Below are positions 24,625 to 36,019 of a stretch of 64,000 nucleotides of DNA, piece after piece. This stretch comes from Pachypanchax playfairii (lineage: Eukaryota > Chordata > Actinopteri > Cyprinodontiformes > Aplocheilidae). The stretch spans positions 1,895,065 to 1,959,064 of the forward strand of contig SSNP01000007.1 in the NCBI GenBank assembly GCA_006937955.1. The letters run 5' to 3'. The notes beneath the pieces were generated by a model. It saw only the letters and a program-made list of their open reading frames with translations. It was not told the DNA's origin and did no database searches. Each line of letters begins with the position of its first letter. Position 1 is the first letter of the stretch. The translations under genes and the position numbers were made by a program.

Positions 24625-27600
24625 CTTACTTAAACACTGTGTTTTATGCAATATAATATTCTAATTCACTAAAAGTGCTCAGCTAAAATGAATGATGTAT
24701 AGGTCAGAGTATTGCAGTACTTGTAAATCATTTTGAACTGGGTTCATTCAGATGTTTTTGCAGCAGCTTTAATCTGGGAAATATGAAACCAATTTTGGGG
24801 TATTTTTAAAGTGTTAACTGGCACCTCCAGACAGTTTGGTCCATTAGGGCTGCGTCTCCTTTTATTATGAATAAAATCATGTTCAAGGATGCAGGATAGA
24901 ATTACAAATTCTACAAAAAAACGAATAAAAAGTTCCTCGTTGCCTCATTGGTAAACAGTATAAAAACAAGCATACTGACAGGAAACAACACTCTAATATC
25001 TTCTACCACAGGCCTGAATTAATGAAAAGAGACGATAAACTGCAGTAAAAGTTTCATTCTCTGGAGGAAAACACACACAAGCACATTTTGAATAGCAGCC
25101 TTGTTTTCTTGACCTCATGTTTCCATTTTACAACATCAAAACACACTGGAGAGAAAATGGAGGAATAAAATAAAAACCTGAAAATTAGTCGGATGAGCTT
25201 TCAAAATATAAGAATCTCATCACCTTGAAGATGATGAAAGTCTTTTCAAATGTGAAGATCTTCTGCTTCTCTGGCACCGAAGCTGCTTAAAATAACAAAT
25301 TAACTCATTTTATTTCTAAAATCAAAAGTATTATATTCACAATTAAAAGAGTGACAGTGAGTTCATTGCTTTCGTTTTGAGTCGAGCGTCACATCAGCTT
25401 GAATTTGAGTCCTCGGCTTCAGGAAGTTTCAAATATTCTGACAAAACAAATCATCTTTGTTTAAATGTGTGATTTCTTGTTTTTGATTTGGCATCTGGCT
25501 CTTCCTTTGTTTAAAACATTGTCATTAATGCAGTTTGTGATCATTTTTTTTTTATATATATATTAATATGAGCTGTAGAAAGTGAACTCTGTACAAATAT
25601 TCTTTTAAAAGATTCCACAACTGCATCTCTGTATCCTGTGGAGGGTTTTTGTTCTTATGTTTTTAAAAGTGCTTCTTCATAATTTAATTGTATTATTTCT
25701 TATTCATAATTATTAGTTTATTGTTATTTATTCGAAATATACACACTAAATTAAGTACATATAATCTTAAAGAGTAGTTTGTCCATTTAAAAATACTTTG
25801 TACAGTTTTATGGCACCATAACGATGACTCATGCTTTGTGACTGGCTTTCTGAAAACATGCTGACTCACTGAATACATATTGCAAAAATTATGATCAAAT
25901 TAACTGTTGAAACGTTTCAAAAAAATGAATTAATTCCACAGTAAAAGTGATACAAAAGTACATCTGCAAAGAACAAAAGTTATGAATAAGGTCATATAAT
26001 TTGTAAAATAACTGCTTTAGAACTAAATGATGATTTTTATCATTTTTCTCATCTTTAGAATAAAGAAATCCACTTTTTCTTTTTGCAGTTACATGAACAA
26101 AATGATAAACTGACTGACACCGTGGAGGACGCTGGTTTTAGAAGACAACGGTCATGTGACCTTCACTGTCCAGGGGTGAACAGACGTAACAAGCGCACGC
26201 ATGACTGAGTGCTCACTGCGGAGCAATAAAAAAACACTCATTCATTACATTCTCCTACTATGTCACCAAACTCTTTCACTTTCATCAGGGAACAATCGTA
26301 TTTATTTGTTCCTGCGACTCGGTGCCAACCGCTTCAAGGTAGATAAAACCAAAGACATTCGCCAAAAGCAAAACAATGAAACACAGAAACAGGATATATT
26401 TAGGATAGAAAGAAATACACAATGCATCTACCATGAAGCACGAACACACTGAGCGCGTGGACAGAGGCCAATAAAACATCACCTTCCTAATTTAAATGGG
26501 ACTTCTCCTTCAACTGCTCCATAAAGCTGATTCATTTGAGACGCAGCCTTTCACCTCTACTGGTGTGTTACTGCGAAACGCCTTCCCTCACACAACAGTG
26601 TTGTTACAAAGTTTCATCACGGGTTATTTATATCATGTCAAGTGCCTGTGCCAACTTTATATATAGTACACGCAGGCATGAATCTGTACACATGCAGCAA
26701 ACACACACTCAAATGTTCTCAGGGAATTTATCAAAAGAAAATCTGTTATCGTCAATTAATAAGTTACTTCCTGTGACCTCCAGAACAAGAACTATTCAAA
26801 AAAGTTAAAATCTGGACTTTGAATCGTTTCAGAAGTTTTTGTCTATCAGTTTTAATTTTTTTTTTTTGACTCCTTAAATTGGGTGCATGTGCAGAACAGC
26901 CTTGAGCAAACATCAAAGTAGTGAAAAATGTTTCAGCGCTGCAGGAGTATTTATTTTTTGGTTCTATTTTCCCACATTTTTTTTTCTGACTCATTCCAGA
27001 AGAAAAAAAAGGGTCTTGTTGTTACAAAGGAATCATTGTCCTGTGCCTTGACATATTGCTTCTCAGTGCAATCTTTTCTCCCTCTCTGACAATCACGTGG
27101 CCTTATAATAAATTTGGCGTAAAACAGTAAGCTCAATATCTAACATTAAAACGTAATTCACGGGCTGTTTAATTATTATAACAGCTGACAGGGTCGTGCA
27201 GAATATCAGCTGTGTCAGATATATATGGGCGTGTTGTAAACTCGACTGGACGTGTTCTGCACCTCCTCTCAGAAATCATCACATCTCAGACAAACAAGCA
27301 TTTCTCTCACTTTTGTCAAAAACGAAACAAAAACAAAACCTTAGAGTGCACAAGTGGTTCAAATCGCTTAACCACGAGTGTTTACAAATCATGAGCTCTG
27401 TGTATAAAGATTTATTCCACCTATGATTAAATTAAGGGGCAAAAAAAAAAAAGCTTGAAGGCAATTAAATGTGATATAATGACTCATGCATGCTATTTTG
27501 TTATGCAGCAGTTTAAAGAGGTTGGATGAAACTGTGCAGAATCAATTAGATAAATCAGACCGTTCTTTTCTGTTTTATTCAGTTTGGTGGCTTCTCAGAT

Positions 27601-28170
27601 AATCAATTGGAGTGTATTTCCATAATGCAATAAGTATTTGCTGCACAAAAATGCTCATGAAAGAACTCTGTGTAACGTGTATAGATCTGAGGACAAAAGC
27701 AAATCCACTCAGAAGACACACCGAGAGGAAGAGAGAGCTGCGACAGCTAGAGCGTCTGATAGTTAAAACTCATATTACTGAGGGAGGCGTGTATGTTTAA
27801 GAGAAATGCTCTGGGAGTCTGTTTGTGTTGTAACTAAGTCTCAGCTGCAAGCTCATTCACTAAAAGGTAGAAGAATCAAACAACAGGTAAGTCCCTCGAT
27901 ATGTGTTTATACTGATGTGAGAGGAATGTTAGTATAAGCTGCTGCTGTCACACTTCCTATGACAGATTCATCGTAATGCAATCCGTTGCCCCACCGTGTC
28001 ATAATGAGGAGACTTTTTCTATGGATCCAAAGTCCAGACATTGAGACACAGATTTTAACAAAAATTTCAATACAAAGCTGCTGAGGAAGCCAAAAAAGTT
28101 ACAAAATAAGAGCATGAAGGAGTTCACACAGAACAGGGAACAAACATGGATTTCAACAGTAGTGATTTAG
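24625..28170. other. AT-rich stretch; one possible non-coding plus-strand exon at its end
   Basis: No coding exon was found. At 27,886 the sequence ends in caacag followed by gtaagtccc, a strong donor, preceded by about 250 bases of mixed composition with short non-extending ATGs. This could be an untranslated first exon on the plus strand. No TATA box is obvious and the call is weak. Confidence 0.25.
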
Positions 28171-28172
28171 AT

Positions 28173-28337
28173 CAGCGTTTCTCAGTTCCAGACCTGTCGT
28201 CCTGCTTCGACACACCTGGTTCAGGTTGCTGAAGTTCAGCACAAGCCTGTTAGGCAGCCATCAACTGAAATCAGGTGCGCTGAAGCAGTTAAACATGCTG
28301 GTCAGTGTAACTCAGGAACCGGAGTTGAGAAAGATTG
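28173..28337. mobile_element. hAT-type miniature element (165 bp)
   Basis: The left end CAGCGTTTCTCAGTTCC faces right end GGAACCGGAGTTGAGAAAGATTG, which reads CAATCTTTCTCAACTCC in reverse. The interior acacacctggttcaggt resembles the common fish hAT repeat that begins cagggttctcaa. An 8-bp duplication could not be matched. Confidence 0.55.
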
Positions 28338-28913
28338 ACTCAGAGAAAGCGAAGATTGTTTCTACGTGAAGAGGTGATTGGTGGATGAGAAGCAGGTGAG
28401 CAGTTTAGCGAATGAGAAACAGGTGTGGGAAAGAAACTGGGTGAGTAAATGAAATCACATGAAAAATAACAACAAATGAAACAACATTAAATAGTTAAAT
28501 AAAACAAAAAAAACAAACAAAAACATCACCAACACACCAACACATAACCACAAACCTCAGTTCATTTATTTAAACTGTGTCTGTGGTAGAAATCCCAGCT
28601 GTCACATTATTAGAAACTGGTCTCAACACCACAAACTATTCAAGCCGTATAAGAAAGACAGAGCGAGCAGCTAAAATTACCATGTGAGGTAACACAAAAA
28701 GCCAGGACAGATAAAACACTGGGGTCATCGCTTCAGCTGATCAGACAACATGCCAATAAAATGAAAACCTTTAACGAACAATCTGATCTACTGAGTCACA
28801 CTTAAATAAACTCCAGTTTCCCGGCAATAAAGCTCATCATCTTAAATATAAGTTTGTAATTCAGCTCCTGTTCAAACATCATTAACAGCCAGTGAAACTC
28901 GTTGTCTCCTTAC
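28338..28913. other. A-rich stretch, probably Gene B intron 1
   Basis: No exon seen. If Gene B is real this is the start of its first intron, beginning with the donor gtaagg at 28,913 downward. Confidence 0.3.
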
Positions 28914-28951
28914 CTTAATGAGACGGTATGCCAGAGTCGGCTGGGGTTCAT
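28914..28951 (-). CDS. Gene B, candidate first coding segment of a minus-strand gene
   Basis: On the minus strand an ATG at 28,951 opens MNPSRLWHTVSL and runs straight into a textbook donor, CATTAAG then gtaagg, leaving the exon in phase 2. Upstream lie about 380 bases of GC-richer sequence with two short upstream open frames of 16 codons each, starting near 29,042 and 28,994. A TATA-like box follows further up. The arrangement fits a first exon with a long 5' leader. The alternative is that the whole exon is untranslated. No second exon was found in the 28 kb to the left, so the gene is unconfirmed. Confidence 0.35.
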
Positions 28952-29359
28952 GGGTGTTGAGTCAAGTCCAGAGCGACGCTGGTCAAACCCTCACTCATGT
29001 GTAGCAGCAATGCTGAAATCAGACTGAACGGATAGAGTCATGAGGGAAACTCTGTTGTGTACCACACACTGGGACACTCCGTCATGCAGCGCGAGGATCC
29101 ACACGGCAGCCAGCCAGCAGCAGCCTGACAGCTGTGCTCAGGGAGATCCAAGAGGCGACAGATAGAGGAACACTCACAGCTCTGCTGGTATCCGCTCCTC
29201 TCCTCCTCTTGTCTCTTTCTCCTGTCAGCTCCCACTCTCGCCTCAGTCCTTTCTCCACTGCTCGGTTCTTGCTCTCCACTTAAATCTCCTTCATTCTTCA
29301 CACTGCATGTCCTCCCTCTCCCGCACCAGCAGACACACACTACATACAGTCAATCTCGG

Positions 29360-29368
29360 CTTTTTATG
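29360..29368 (-). promoter_or_regulatory. TATA-like box for Gene B
   Basis: On the minus strand the sequence is GGCATAAAAAGCCGAG, with CATAAAAAG at 29,368-29,360. Transcription would start about 30 bases downstream near 29,330-29,335, leading into the exon that ends at 28,914. Confidence 0.35.
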
Positions 29369-29389
29369 CCCCACATTTTTCTCTTTACG

Positions 29390-29946
29390 CCTCACGTGCT
29401 CTACTTGTAGTTCCCTCCAGCCATCATTTTCCCCCAATCGATCAGCTCACTTTCTCTTTTATTCTGACCTCTCTCTAAATATTAGACTGCACATGATGCT
29501 ACAGGTACATGAAGGAAACAAAAGATAATGTCAGGATAAAAGAGTTTTTTATGGTGGAGTTGAGACAATGGAGAAAAACAAAATGTCATGTTGGATCTTT
29601 ACATGCATCTCTATGCCCATCAACAAAGACATTGTCCCCTTGCTAGCTACATTGTGCAATCCTAGATCTTCAGGGACCACCATTCATTAAAAATGTAAAT
29701 GAATTCATTCAAATAATGAATATTTTTGCATTAAATAATGCAATTTAATACATATTGCTTATAACTGTTTGTGTATACTATGAGCATTATTTAAAGTTAA
29801 GCCGATCTTATGAATGTTTTTTTGTGATGCTACGATTATGTTTATGTCCACTGTGTTTAACACTGAGCCACCTGTTCAGTTTGGGACAAAATACCTTGAT
29901 GTTACTCTGAGTTCTTGGTGTTAAATCACCAGAAATAAAAGACAAA
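29390..29946. other. Nothing recognised
   Basis: Upstream of the Gene B candidate promoter; no recognisable elements. Confidence 0.4.
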
Positions 29947-30054
<108 letters not shown>

Positions 30055-30458
30055 ATTTTTTGTTTTTTTGTTGTGCATGCGATTCAGGTGCCAGGTGCCG
30101 AGACAAACAGAGTTCCTGCACCTGCCACCTGCATCTGAAGTCAGAAAAAAAGACAGAAAAAAACAAATTAAATCCAAATATCTCTCCTTTTCTAAACTAA
30201 CATTTAGAAAAGTCACATTCCCTTTTTAATCAGAATTTGCTGTAACCAATGAAAAGGTTGAAATCTTGTTCATACAGGATGTTATATATTATTATCATTT
30301 ATCCCTCATCATCATCATCATCCTCAGCACAGTTAAACTTTGAATGAAAACTTTATTTTATTCCATCTTAATAAACAAGCTGTGGTTTCCAACCTCGACC
30401 TTTAGTGAGCTGTTGAACCAGATGTGTCCAGATGTACATGTGATGGTATTTAGTCTGA

Positions 30459-30530
30459 GGCTGCATGACGGGAGGGTTAGTCAACACTTCTGTCAAATAG
30501 CAAGAAGGTCATGGGCTCAACATTCAACAG
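30459..30530 (-). repeat. Fragment of the CATCCATYTTCTACYGC-type repeat, antisense
   Basis: ggctgcatgacgggagggtt and atagcaagaaggtcatgggc match the reverse complement of the family's 3' end. Confidence 0.5.
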
Positions 30531-31184
30531 AGAATCTTCTTTGTGACGTTTATATGTTTTTGCTAAGTGTATTCTCCAGTTACATAAATCTCTTCATTCA
30601 GTCTAAAACACACATGTTTGGTGATTCCATATCTCACCTTAAGACCCCCATGACCCCGAACAGGAACAAGTAAAAACAGAGAAGTGTTTTTCATTTCTTC
30701 TTTTAGATTTTTCTAGTTCTCAAAGTGCACGTGCAGTAACGAGACGAGGAAACTGTGCACCTGGTCCAAGATGGACAAACCCTCTCTTATACTTAGATTT
30801 TATGAACATCTGCAAAAAGGACAAAAACATGCAACTTTTTAGTTAATGTCCAGATCGTTTTTAGATATATAAAAGCTCAACATGAAGAATTAGCTTTAAA
30901 TGCACTGTGTCGTATATCAATGTGAATTTTACCAGGATAAAACTGGCATTTACAATCACATTTCCATCCTCAAATCTCTTCCTGAACATTTCTTTGATTC
31001 AGTTTGAACATCTGGAAGATGCTAGTCACCTTTATAGGATTCATTATGATCATTTATACACTGCATAGGAGCAGTAACCCTAACCCTGATGGAAAATATG
31101 AACATTTACAAGCAGCATGATAAGGATATGCATTGATTCCAATTTTAAAGCTTTTACTTTGAAGTGAGCAGAAAATTCCTCCAA

Positions 31185-31410
31185 ATCCATGTGTTCATTT
31201 TCTAAACCTGCTTGTTCCTGTTCAGGGTCTTTAGTACCTCTAAAAGCTTATCAGGCGATAGGTGAGTACAGAACCTGGACGGATCAGTCCATCACAGGAG
31301 CACAAGGAGATAAAGAACATTTAACAAACACACACAATTACACCTACAGCCAATAGAGTTGTCAGTGAACCCAACATGTACGTTTTTGGTTTGTGGAAGG
31401 AAACTTCATC
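31185..31410 (+). repeat. Decayed copy of the CATCCATYTTCTACYGC-type repeat
   Basis: atccatgtgttcattttcta, gcttgttcctgttcagggtc, ggatcagtccatcacaggag and tttggtttgtggaaggaaac follow the family order. The 3' end is missing. Confidence 0.55.
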
Positions 31411-31414
31411 ATTT

Positions 31415-32645
31415 GTACAAAGTTTTTTAAATAAAAGCTGTAACCTGTTGAGACGAAGGTCAAACAACCTGATCATAGATACTCTGAGCAAAATCTTAAA
31501 TCATGTGAGGAGAAAAACATGAGAGAGAAAACAGCTTGTAGCTCCCTCCTCCAGGGCTGGAAGCTGTGGCATGTTCGGACTTTCACGTCATGAGAAAATA
31601 CACAAACTGCGTAAATCAGCTGGATTTTTTTTTACCCAGTTTTGAGCCAAAAACATTCACACAGTAAATATAAAACAAGTATCACCTGTTTGGTGGATCA
31701 GGTTCATACTTCATAACTAATTAGTAAGTTCATCAACCTATAAGTTTATGATGAATATCTTTTGTGTTTAAAAGGTAAATGACAAAAAGTGGCTGTATGT
31801 TGATGTATAATTTCAGCTCACACACACAGATTATTGGGGATGCCAGCTGTTTTTAAACACCATCGCTGTGTGTATTCTCATTCCTGGATAGATTGAGTTC
31901 TTTCATCTTTTCCTTTCTATGCATCTCTCACTCTAACTCAAACACACTCTGTCTTATTCATGAGTCAGTAAAAAGAACCTTCTCAATATGTGGGTCAGTG
32001 TTCGCCGAGCTTTACTGTGTGAATATCAGAGAGAGAACAGATGACACCCAGCGATACTGGAATCAGAATTCTTCAGGGTGGTGACATGTCACTGATGCTG
32101 TTCTGTGACTAATGTTCTTGTTTTCATATTCCCAACCAATCATGAATTTAAAAGGACAAACACAAGTGCACTTTTTATGATTCTGTCAGGATGTGGCTGT
32201 TAAAAAAATTGCAAAAAGATCTCAACATGTGATGCTTAGGTGTGCTTTGAAACACATCAAAGCTTGTTTAAATTACCACTAAAAAAGAACAAATTTTCAC
32301 CCTGTAGAAGAATAATTATTTTCTCTAATCTTGCTTTAACATGCTTTTGCTGAGAGAAATATTGTATCTGTTCTCCCTTCAGCAGTGCTAACCCACTTTT
32401 TGTATCCCGACTTCACTGAACCAAGGAATTTAATTACTGCAAGGTGTTTTGATGGAAAACGTTGCCAAGCTGTGACAAAGGTTTCTTCATTTCAAAGGCT
32501 ACAATCTATCCATAGTGGCGATGTGCCAATTTGAAAAACAAGAAGGGATGTTTTGGAAGAACTGGCACATTGAAACAACATGCTGTGATTATTCCCTCTA
32601 TAAGGGGGCACCCAGCTGAAATGACTTCAAAAATTCTGAGTGAGA
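31415..32645. other. Nothing recognised
   Basis: No supported gene or repeat. Confidence 0.4.
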
Positions 32646-32670
32646 TTAAAGACAAAAATTAAAAATTAAA

Positions 32671-33030
32671 GGGCGGCGTAGTCTAGCGGAAAGGGCGATT
32701 CGTTCGAAAGATGGCGGGTTCGATCCCCGGTCCCGGCAAGCTACGTCGAAGTATCCTTGGGCAAGATATTGAACCCGCCGCTGCCTCGGGGCGGTTGTAG
32801 TCTGTCGGGAAGGAGGTCACCCTCCCATCAGGAAACCGGAGCTTGATCCCGTGTCCCGGCAAGAGGCTACGTGTCGAAGTAACCTTGGACAAGATACTGA
32901 ACCCCGAAACTGCCCCCCGGGCACTGTTCAATATGGCTGCCCTCTGCTCCTCACCTCACTGTGAGGATGGGTCAAATGCAGAGCCAAATTTCCCCACAAG
33001 GGATAAATATAGGAAATAAAGTTTAAAAAA
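32671..33030 (+). mobile_element. tRNA-derived SINE with a duplicated internal block
   Basis: The head GGGCGGCGTAGTCTAGCGG has an A-box-like segment, and GGTTCGATCCC at 32,717-32,727 is a perfect RNA polymerase III B box. A block running from the B box through cccggcaag, ctacgtcgaagt and ccttgggcaagatattgaac (32,717-32,778) recurs with changes at 32,841-32,906. The tail carries gatgggtcaaatgcagagcc and ends in an A-rich run. The 10-mer TAAAGACAAA occurs on both sides (32,647 and 33,037), a possible target duplication though not flush with the head. Confidence 0.75.
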
Positions 33031-33067
33031 AAACAATAAAGACAAATAAGTGTGAGTACACAAGTAG

Positions 33068-33145
33068 TTTTTTTTTTTTTTTTGAAGAGTGTTTGCTGCA
33101 GAAAACCTGAGAAAAATTACTGAATCTCAAAAAAAAAAAAAAAAA
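33068..33145. repeat. T16 and A17 runs 45 bases apart
   Basis: Poly-T at 33,068-33,083 and poly-A at 33,129-33,145 are mutually complementary and could pair. They may be tails of decayed retroelements. Confidence 0.8.
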
Positions 33146-33149
33146 CTGT

Positions 33150-35265
33150 TGTTCTCCACGACCCTGTGGGAAACTCATTTCATGGACTGATGATAAAAGC
33201 CTTTTTCACACTATGGCATCACCGTATCACCTCTCCTCTTGCTGCCTATGGTCACTCACTTATAAACCGAATGAGGCAGCCAGGTCTCACAATGATGTGT
33301 GCTCACACATGAATAAGCAGAGTAACCACAGCACAGCTGGTTATAGTGTACTGCTTTATGCATACTCAGCTCTGTGACTACCTTTTACTCCTGGAGACAG
33401 AATAACAGGGTTGGTCACTCACACATTGCAATGAGGCTGAAAGACGTCTTCTAAAGATCTATTAGTTTGGGAGTATGAACGACTTTGGAAGGATGTGCGA
33501 CATGAAAACATCAACATAATGTGTGATATCATGAAAACAGAATTCTAAGTCTTATTTAAAGACAAAAAAATTTAATTATATCAAGTAAAATCCTTATTTT
33601 TAACAGAGTTAAACAGTTTTAACAGATTCCAAGCAGGATTGATAAACATCCAAACATTTTACACTCTTGCTTTTTCCTGTACAGGACGCTGGTGTCCATC
33701 TCCAGCAGTTCGCGAGCAAGAAGTAACGTACAGCCTGGATAGACCAGCAGCATCACATGATCACATAGAGATGAACAACCGTCCTCACATAGATTTGCAT
33801 CAAGACGCGTGGTGCATTTCCTGTAAATTGTGTCCGCTTGAGGGAAAATCAAGTATTTTTTTTTAGATCATGTATTTGCTGTATTTTATTCATATAGGCT
33901 ACAGAAACTGTTATTTTCTTGGGCACAGGATTTTGGTTTGTAGCTGTCAAACTGTTCAGTTTAAGTTTGTTTGAGGGCAAAAAGTTTCATCTGTCCAAAC
34001 CTAAATAAGCAGCTTTCAAAAGGAACAAGTCGACAATATTTAATGCCCAAAGTTCTGTAACATCTTATTTTCCTGCAGTAAGAGTCTGATGTACATAGAC
34101 TATAAATAGAACATCTTACTGATCATGAGACAGGCACCAGCCCACCAAAGCCCCAACTAGACGTACAGAAAATCATTGAGCACCACCTGCAACTTTCAGC
34201 TCATTTATTTAACTGATGATTTAATGAAACACCTGAGAGCTGCCAAAGTTTGTCTCTGGTGTTCCATCTGGTTTGTTTGGTAAAAGACTAAGAACTTAGA
34301 GAGGTCTCCTTTGCAAATCAGTCAAGATACGAGACATGATAGAGTACAAAAAGGATTAGAATAGTTCCAAATTCCTAAGTAACTAAAACTTACTCTTCTC
34401 CAGATTTCAGCCTCCTGCGTGTGTCTGATTGGATGTGTTGCTGAGACACCATCAGCAAAGTTAACAGCTTTTTTAGACAGTGTGTGCTTTTATGTCTCTA
34501 ATTCAATGATTTTTTTATAATACTACTGTTGAGCTAAAGGCAGCGACTGTGCTAAACGGTTCTTGTCATTTTGCATCAGGTTATTATTGCTGTTTTGCTT
34601 ATTAGTTTTTGCAAATATCTGAATTCATACAGCAGACCAGATTTGATTATGTTTCAACGGGTTTATTGAGTTGTGTCTATTTACCAATTTGCATATTACT
34701 TTCTGCTGTAACTTGATCTCAGCTCCTCAATGGAGGACTCCAGTTCCATGAAGCCTTTTATTGGCTAATCCACTGGTTTGTTTACGGTCTTCTAAAGAAC
34801 TTTGATCAACTGTGCATAGCTTGCATTTAGTCTGCACTTTGAGAAACTGTCAATCACCGAAGGACAAGTCATTTACCAGAATTGTTTCTTATTCTTTTAT
34901 GTCAGTAGTCTTCAGCTTCATTTCATTCTGGGTTGAGTGTGAACAAACCTATAGGCTGGTATAACACCACGTTTTGTAGTCAGTTGTCTTCATTTAGAGA
35001 CACATTAATATAATATGCTGTTTGTTTAAATTTCTGACAAGTGATTCTACATCCTGTCTCTAATCTTTTGAGTCTTTATGTTTTTGTTTTGTTTCAGGCA
35101 TGAAGATTATAATGAAGTACAAAAAGAACACTGTTGTTCAAATAGGCCAAGTGGGGATTACAGTCTGTTAAGAGAACATGGACCTATTGGAGTGGTGATC
35201 TACTTGAGTTTTCTATGCAGAGTGGTAGTGACAGATCCTATTGGATCCTATTGGAATCTTGGCCA
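33150..35265. other. Nothing firmly recognised
   Basis: Acceptor-like sites at about 33,683 and 35,097 each precede a modest open frame (to about 33,866 and 35,290). Neither has a donor or recognisable protein. Confidence 0.35.
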
Positions 35266-35269
35266 AAAC

Positions 35270-35850
35270 TTAAAGAGAACCTTCCATTAAAAATGCTTTT
35301 TCTGAGGTTTCTGTTGAATATTTTAGCTCCACAGGTTTTCTTACCTTCATAGTGGGGGTGAAAACAGGTCAACAACTTCTCTTTCAGTTTTTATCTCTCA
35401 AACTACGCAGGTGGTGATAACACCCGAGTTTGAATGGCCTGTATTTGTTTCATCACAACTCCTTTGTTCATTAGTTTTCAGCAGCTCCTGCAGTTGAAAC
35501 CATGCCTAGCATGCTGCTGGCTAAAAGCTGTAGCATAATGTAGCAAACAGAAAGACATGACATCTGACGTTGCCTTGCGCAGCGGGGCAGGAAACAGTAT
35601 TTTTTGCTCTCACAGGCTATTTTGTTAGCCAATCAGAGTCCAGCAAATTCAAACAATTAATATGAACGAGCTGCTGACGAAGCAGCCTGACGGAAGGAGC
35701 CGTAACCACCCGAATTTAACGCAGACAGATTGAAAGGTCTGTTAATCAGTGTTTCCTGACATTTTTTAGATATAAAATGTTTTATATTACTGGTTAATAC
35801 TTAAGAAATAACCACAAAGTCCTGAAATGTGTATGAAATGGCCTCTTTAA
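35270..35850 (-). mobile_element. TTAA-flanked DNA element, family 2 copy A (581 bp)
   Basis: TTAA at 35,270-35,273 and 35,847-35,850 flank termini that read AGAGAACCTTCC at the left and AGAGGCCATTTC in reverse at the right. The interior matches the element at 40,047-40,614 in opposite orientation along its length, for example cagcatgctgctggctaaaa against ttttagccagcagcatgcta. No coding frame is evident. Confidence 0.8.
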
Positions 35851-36010
35851 AGGTCCTATTTAATTCAAAATCAACTTTTTGGAGCTATTGGGATGCTTTT
35901 TCCGTATTTATCCCTTATTGATCTCCTGACATCAGAATGAAAAAGTTGCTTTGTAAAATCCTCCAGAGAAGAGAAACATACTGTAAATTAGTCTTATGAC
36001 ATGTGCAGTA
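35847..36010 (+). mobile_element. Left end of another TTAA element, sharing the TTAA of its neighbour
   Basis: Directly after the right TTAA of family 2 copy A the sequence reads AGGTCCTATTTAATTC and tcaactttttggagc. This resembles the start of a widespread fish miniature element that begins TTAAAGGTCCCATATTATGC. Its far end was not found, so the boundary at 36,010 is approximate. Confidence 0.45.
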
Positions 36011-36019
36011 TTTGTTGTG

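Noticed and set aside
32671..32745. Possible genuine tRNA gene
   Set aside because: A and B boxes are present, but the sequence does not close a cloverleaf and continues into a SINE body and A-rich tail.
32683..32931. 82-codon minus-strand frame
   Set aside because: Antisense of the SINE.
35098..35290. Open frame after an acceptor-like site, starting HEDYNEVQKEHCC
   Set aside because: No donor, no recognisable protein, and it runs into the TTAA element.
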